Assembly (NCBI RefSeq): GCF_050003625.1
Contig: NC_134397.1
Location: forward strand, 73,573,551 to 73,637,550
Direction of reading: 5' to 3'
From: Haematobia irritans
Taxonomy: Eukaryota > Arthropoda > Insecta > Diptera > Muscidae
DNA: 64,000 nt
Position numbers and translations under genes: made by a program
Notes under the pieces: generated by a model
Seen by the model: only the letters and a program-made list of their open reading frames with translations
Databases searched by the model: none
What the model was told of the DNA's origin: nothing
Part shown: positions 60,979-64,000 of the stretch, piece by piece
Numbering within the stretch: the stretch's first letter is position 1
Layout: each line of letters begins with the position of its first letter

Positions 60979-63900
60979 ATAAAAGGGTGGTCAAAAGAAG
61001 TTTTTCATATAAAAATTTCATTTTTTTTAGGATTTGGGTGGATTTTTCGATTTTTTGAGGGTGATCACGAATTATCGTCCTTTTCGCTCTAGGACGCTTA
61101 GTTTAGGAGATATGGCCAAAAGAAGTTTTTCATATAAAAATTTCAATTTTTTTAGGATTTGGGTGGATTTTTCGATTTTTTGGGGGTGGTCACGAATTAT
61201 CGTCCTTTTCGCTCTAGGACGCTTAGTTTAGGAGATATGGCCAAAAGAAGTTTTTCATATAAAAATTTCAATTTTTTTAGGATTTGGGTGGATTTTTCGA
61301 TTTTTTGAGGGTGGTCACGAATTATCGTCCTTTTCGCTCTAGGACGCTTAGTTTAGGAGATATGGCCAAAAGAAGTTTTTCATATAAAAATTTCAATTTT
61401 TTTAGGATTTGGGTGGATTTTTCGATTTTTTGGGGGTGGTCACGAATTAAAGCCCTTTTCGCTCTAGGACGCTTAGTTTAGGAGATATGGCCAAAAGAAG
61501 TTTTTCATATAAAAATTTCAATTTTTTTAGGATTTGGTTGGATTTTTCGATTTTTTGGGGGTGGTCACGAATTATCGCTCTTTTCGCTCTAGGACGCTTA
61601 GTTTAGGATATATGGCCAAAAGAAGTTTTTCATATAAAAATTTCAATTTTTTTAGGATTTGGGTGGATTTTTCGATTTTTTGAGGGTGGTCACGAATTAT
61701 CGTCCTTTTCGCTCTAGGACGCTTAGTTTAGGAGATGTGACAAAAAGAAGTTTTTCATATAAAAATTTCAATTTTTTTAGGATTTGGGTGGATTTTTCGA
61801 TTTTTTCGAATTATCGTCCTTTTCGCTCTAGGACGCTTAGTTTAGGAGATATGGCCAAAAGAAGTTTTTCATATAAAAATTTCAATTTTTTTAGGATTTG
61901 GGTTGATTTTTCGATTTTTTGAGGGTGGTCACGAATTAAAGCCCTTTTCGCTCTAGGACGCTTAGTTTAGGAGATGTGACAAAAAGAAGTTTTTCATATA
62001 AAAATTTCAATTTTTTTAGGATTTGGGTGGATTTTTCGATTTTTTGAGGGTGATCTCGAATTATCGTCCTTTTCGCTCTAGGACGCTTAGTTTAGGAGAT
62101 ATGACCAAAAGAAGTTTTTCATATAAAAATTTCAATTTTTTTAGGATTTGGGTGGATTTTTCGATTTTTTCGAATTATCGTCCTTTTCGCTCTAGGACGC
62201 TTAGTTTAGGAGATATGGCCAAAAGAAGTTTTTCATATAAAAATTTCAATTTTTTTAGGATTTGGGTGGATTTTTCGATTTTTTGAGGGTGGTCACGAAT
62301 TAAAGCCCTTTTCGCTCTAGGACGCTTAGTTTAGGAGATGTGACAAAAAGAAGTTTTTCATATAAAAATTTCAATTTTTTTAGGATTTGGGTGGATTTTT
62401 CGATTTTTTGAGGGTGATCACGAATTATCGTCCTTTTCGCTCTAGGACGCTTAGTTTAGGAGATATGACCAAAAGAAGTTTTTCATATAAAAATTTCAAT
62501 TTTTTTAGGATTTGGGTGGATTTTTCGATTTTTTTAGGGGTGGTCACGAATTATCGTCCTTTTCGCTCTAGGACGCTTAGTTTAGGAGATATGACAAAAA
62601 GAAGTTTTTCATATAAAAATTTCAATTTTTTTAGGATTTGGGTGGATTTTTCGATTTTTTCGAATTATCGTCCTTTTCGCTCTAGGACGCTTAGTTTAGG
62701 AGATATGGCCAAAAGAAGTTTTTCATATAAAAATTTCAATTTTTTTTAGGATTTGGGTGGATTTTTCGATTTTTCGGGGGTGGTCACGAATTATCGTCCT
62801 TTTAGCTCTAGGACGCTTAGTTTAGGAGATATGACCAAAAGAAGTTTTTCATATAAAAATTTGAATTTTTTTTAGGATTTGGGTGGATTTTTCGATTTTT
62901 TGAGGGTGGTCACGAATTAAAGCCCTTTTCGCTCTAGGACGCTTAGTTTAGGAGATATGGCCAAAAGAAGTTTTTCATATAAAAATTTCAATTTTTGTAG
63001 GTTTTGGGTGGATTTTTCGATTTTTTGAGGGTGGTCACGAATTATCGTCCTTTTCGCTCTAGGACGCTTAGTTTAGGAGATATGGCCAAAAGAAGTTTTT
63101 CATATAAAAATTTCAATTTTTTTAGGATTTGGGTGGATTTTTCGATTTTTTAGGGGTGGTCACGAATTATCGTCCTTTTCGCTCTAGGACGCTTAGTTTA
63201 GGAGATATGACAAAAATAAGTTTTTCATTTAAAAATTTCAATTTTTTTAGGATTTGGGTGGATTTTTCGATTTTTTGAGGGTGATCACGAATTATCGTCC
63301 TTTTCGCTCTAGGACGCTTAGTTTAGGAGATATGGCCAAAAGAAGTTTTTCATATAAAAATTTGAATTTTTTTAGGATTTGGGTGGATTTTTCGATTTTT
63401 TGGGGGTGGTTACGAATTATCGTCCTTTTCGCTCTAGGACGCTTAGTTTAGGAGATATGACAAAAAGAAGTTTTTCATATAAAAATTTCAATTTTTTTAG
63501 GATTTGGGTGGATTTTTCGATTTTTTGAGGGTGGTCACGAATTATCGTCCTTTTAGCTCTAGGACGCTTAGTTTAGGAGATATGACCAAAAGAAGTTTTT
63601 CATATAAAAATTTGAATTTTTTTAGGATTTGGGTGGATTTTTCGATTTTTTGAGGGTGGTCACGAATTAAAGCCCTTTTCGCTCTAGGGCGCTTAGTTTA
63701 GGAGATATGGCCAAAAGAAGTTTTTCATATAAAAATTTCAATTTTTGTAGGATTTGGGTGGATTTTTCGATTTTTTTAGGGGTGGTCACGAATTATCGTC
63801 CTTTTCGCTCTAGGACGCTTAGTTTAGGAGATATGACAAAAAGAAGTTTTTCATATAAAAATTTCAATTTTTTTAGGATTTGGGTGGATTTTTCGATTTT

Positions 63901-64000
63901 TTGAGGGTGATCACGAATTATCGTCCTTTTCGCTCTAGGACGCTTAGTTTAGGAGATATGGCCAAAAGAAGTTTTTCATATAAAAATTTCAACTTTTTTA

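Larger units (their letters stand above)
1..64000 (+). repeat. Tandem satellite array, ~125-bp monomer, spans the entire window
   Basis: Every part of the window is a head-to-tail copy of one AT-rich unit. Landmarks in order are TCACGAATTATCGTCC (m1-16), CGCTCTAGGACGC (m21-33), TTAGTTTAGGAGATATGG (m34-51), CCAAAAGAAG (m52-61), a T/A-rich part (m62-89), AGGATTTGGGTGG (m90-102) and GATTTTTT plus GAGGGTGG (m110-125). Successive copies start 125 bp apart; common length variants are 126, 124, 114, 106 and 99 bp. No stretch longer than a few bases is unrelated to the monomer, so no gene, mobile element or unique spacer is present. Both strands were considered; the satellite is on + except for two short inverted blocks. 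Size and homogeneity indicate eukaryotic constitutive heterochromatin. Centromere identity is possible but cannot be shown from sequence alone. Confidence 0.98.
49131..64000 (+). repeat. Large segmental duplication B, copy 2 (at least 14.87 kb, runs off the right edge)
   Basis: This is the partner of 22180-37040, with the same monomer order and rare variants throughout, including the divergent zone (55661-57891) and the inverted block (60795-60978). Its left end is a microhomology junction at 49129-49130. Differences from copy 1 are few, except for a patch near 59168-59425 that matches a different part of the array and one at 49312-49340 (TTGAGGG and AAAGCCC instead of TTTAGGGG and ATCGTCC). 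Homology is still present at position 64000. Confidence 0.93.

Noticed and set aside
222..63904. Many + strand reading frames of 60-130 codons, starting MGGFFDF or MAKRSFSY
   Set aside because: All are translations of the satellite. They repeat the same words (RPFRSRTLSLGD, KRSFSYKNFNF), stop when a 125-bp unit shifts frame, and run longer only where 126-bp or 114-bp units keep the frame. No conserved domain or independent coding signal is seen.
1..64000. CRISPR array
   Set aside because: Units are contiguous and similar over their full length; there are no unique spacers between short conserved repeats and no cas-like genes.

Overview
The whole 64-kb window is one uninterrupted satellite DNA array. 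I find no protein-coding gene, RNA gene, transposon or unique sequence in it. The repeat unit is a monomer of about 125 bp (roughly 515 copies). Apart from one short inverted block that occurs twice, every copy runs in the same direction. Counted on a consensus copy (34229-34353) the composition is T 51, A 31, G 28, C 15 (34% GC, + strand T- and G-rich). An array of this size and homogeneity points to a eukaryotic nuclear genome, in a (peri)centromeric, heterochromatic or subtelomeric block. The sequence does not tell me whether the host is a plant or an animal, and I do not recognise the satellite family by name. Monomer positions below are written m1-m125, with m1 the T of TCACGAATTA.

Open reading frames of 60-130 codons occur throughout, but all are read-throughs of the same satellite. 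They share one translated motif set, have no family resemblance, and end when a 125-bp (3n+2) unit shifts the frame. None is annotated as a gene.

Layout: 1-3390 and 5897-9404 are two copies of a block spaced about 5.9-6.0 kb apart, with a third partial copy at 3970-5480. 9405-22179 is a heterogeneous mixture of monomer variants with local duplications (1204 bp at about 15.7-17.6 kb, 225-bp dimers at about 17.5-18.0 kb, 1002 bp at about 21.1-23.1 kb). 22180-37040 and 49131-64000 are two nearly identical copies of a segment of at least 14.86 kb, 26.95 kb apart, each containing an older divergent zone and an inverted 184-bp block. Between them lie a 1514-bp duplication (37.3-40.9 kb), a two-copy 1240-bp higher-order repeat (42.2-44.7 kb), a fold-back junction (45352-45366) and a homogeneous block (45361-49128).

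The biological interest is in how the array evolves. There are nested duplications at about 225, 500, 1000-1500, 5900 and 26950 bp, a clear ectopic gene-conversion tract, repeated small fold-back scars involving the GGTGG motif, and dyad symmetries inside the monomer. No conventional molecular system (defence, mobile element, operon) is present.
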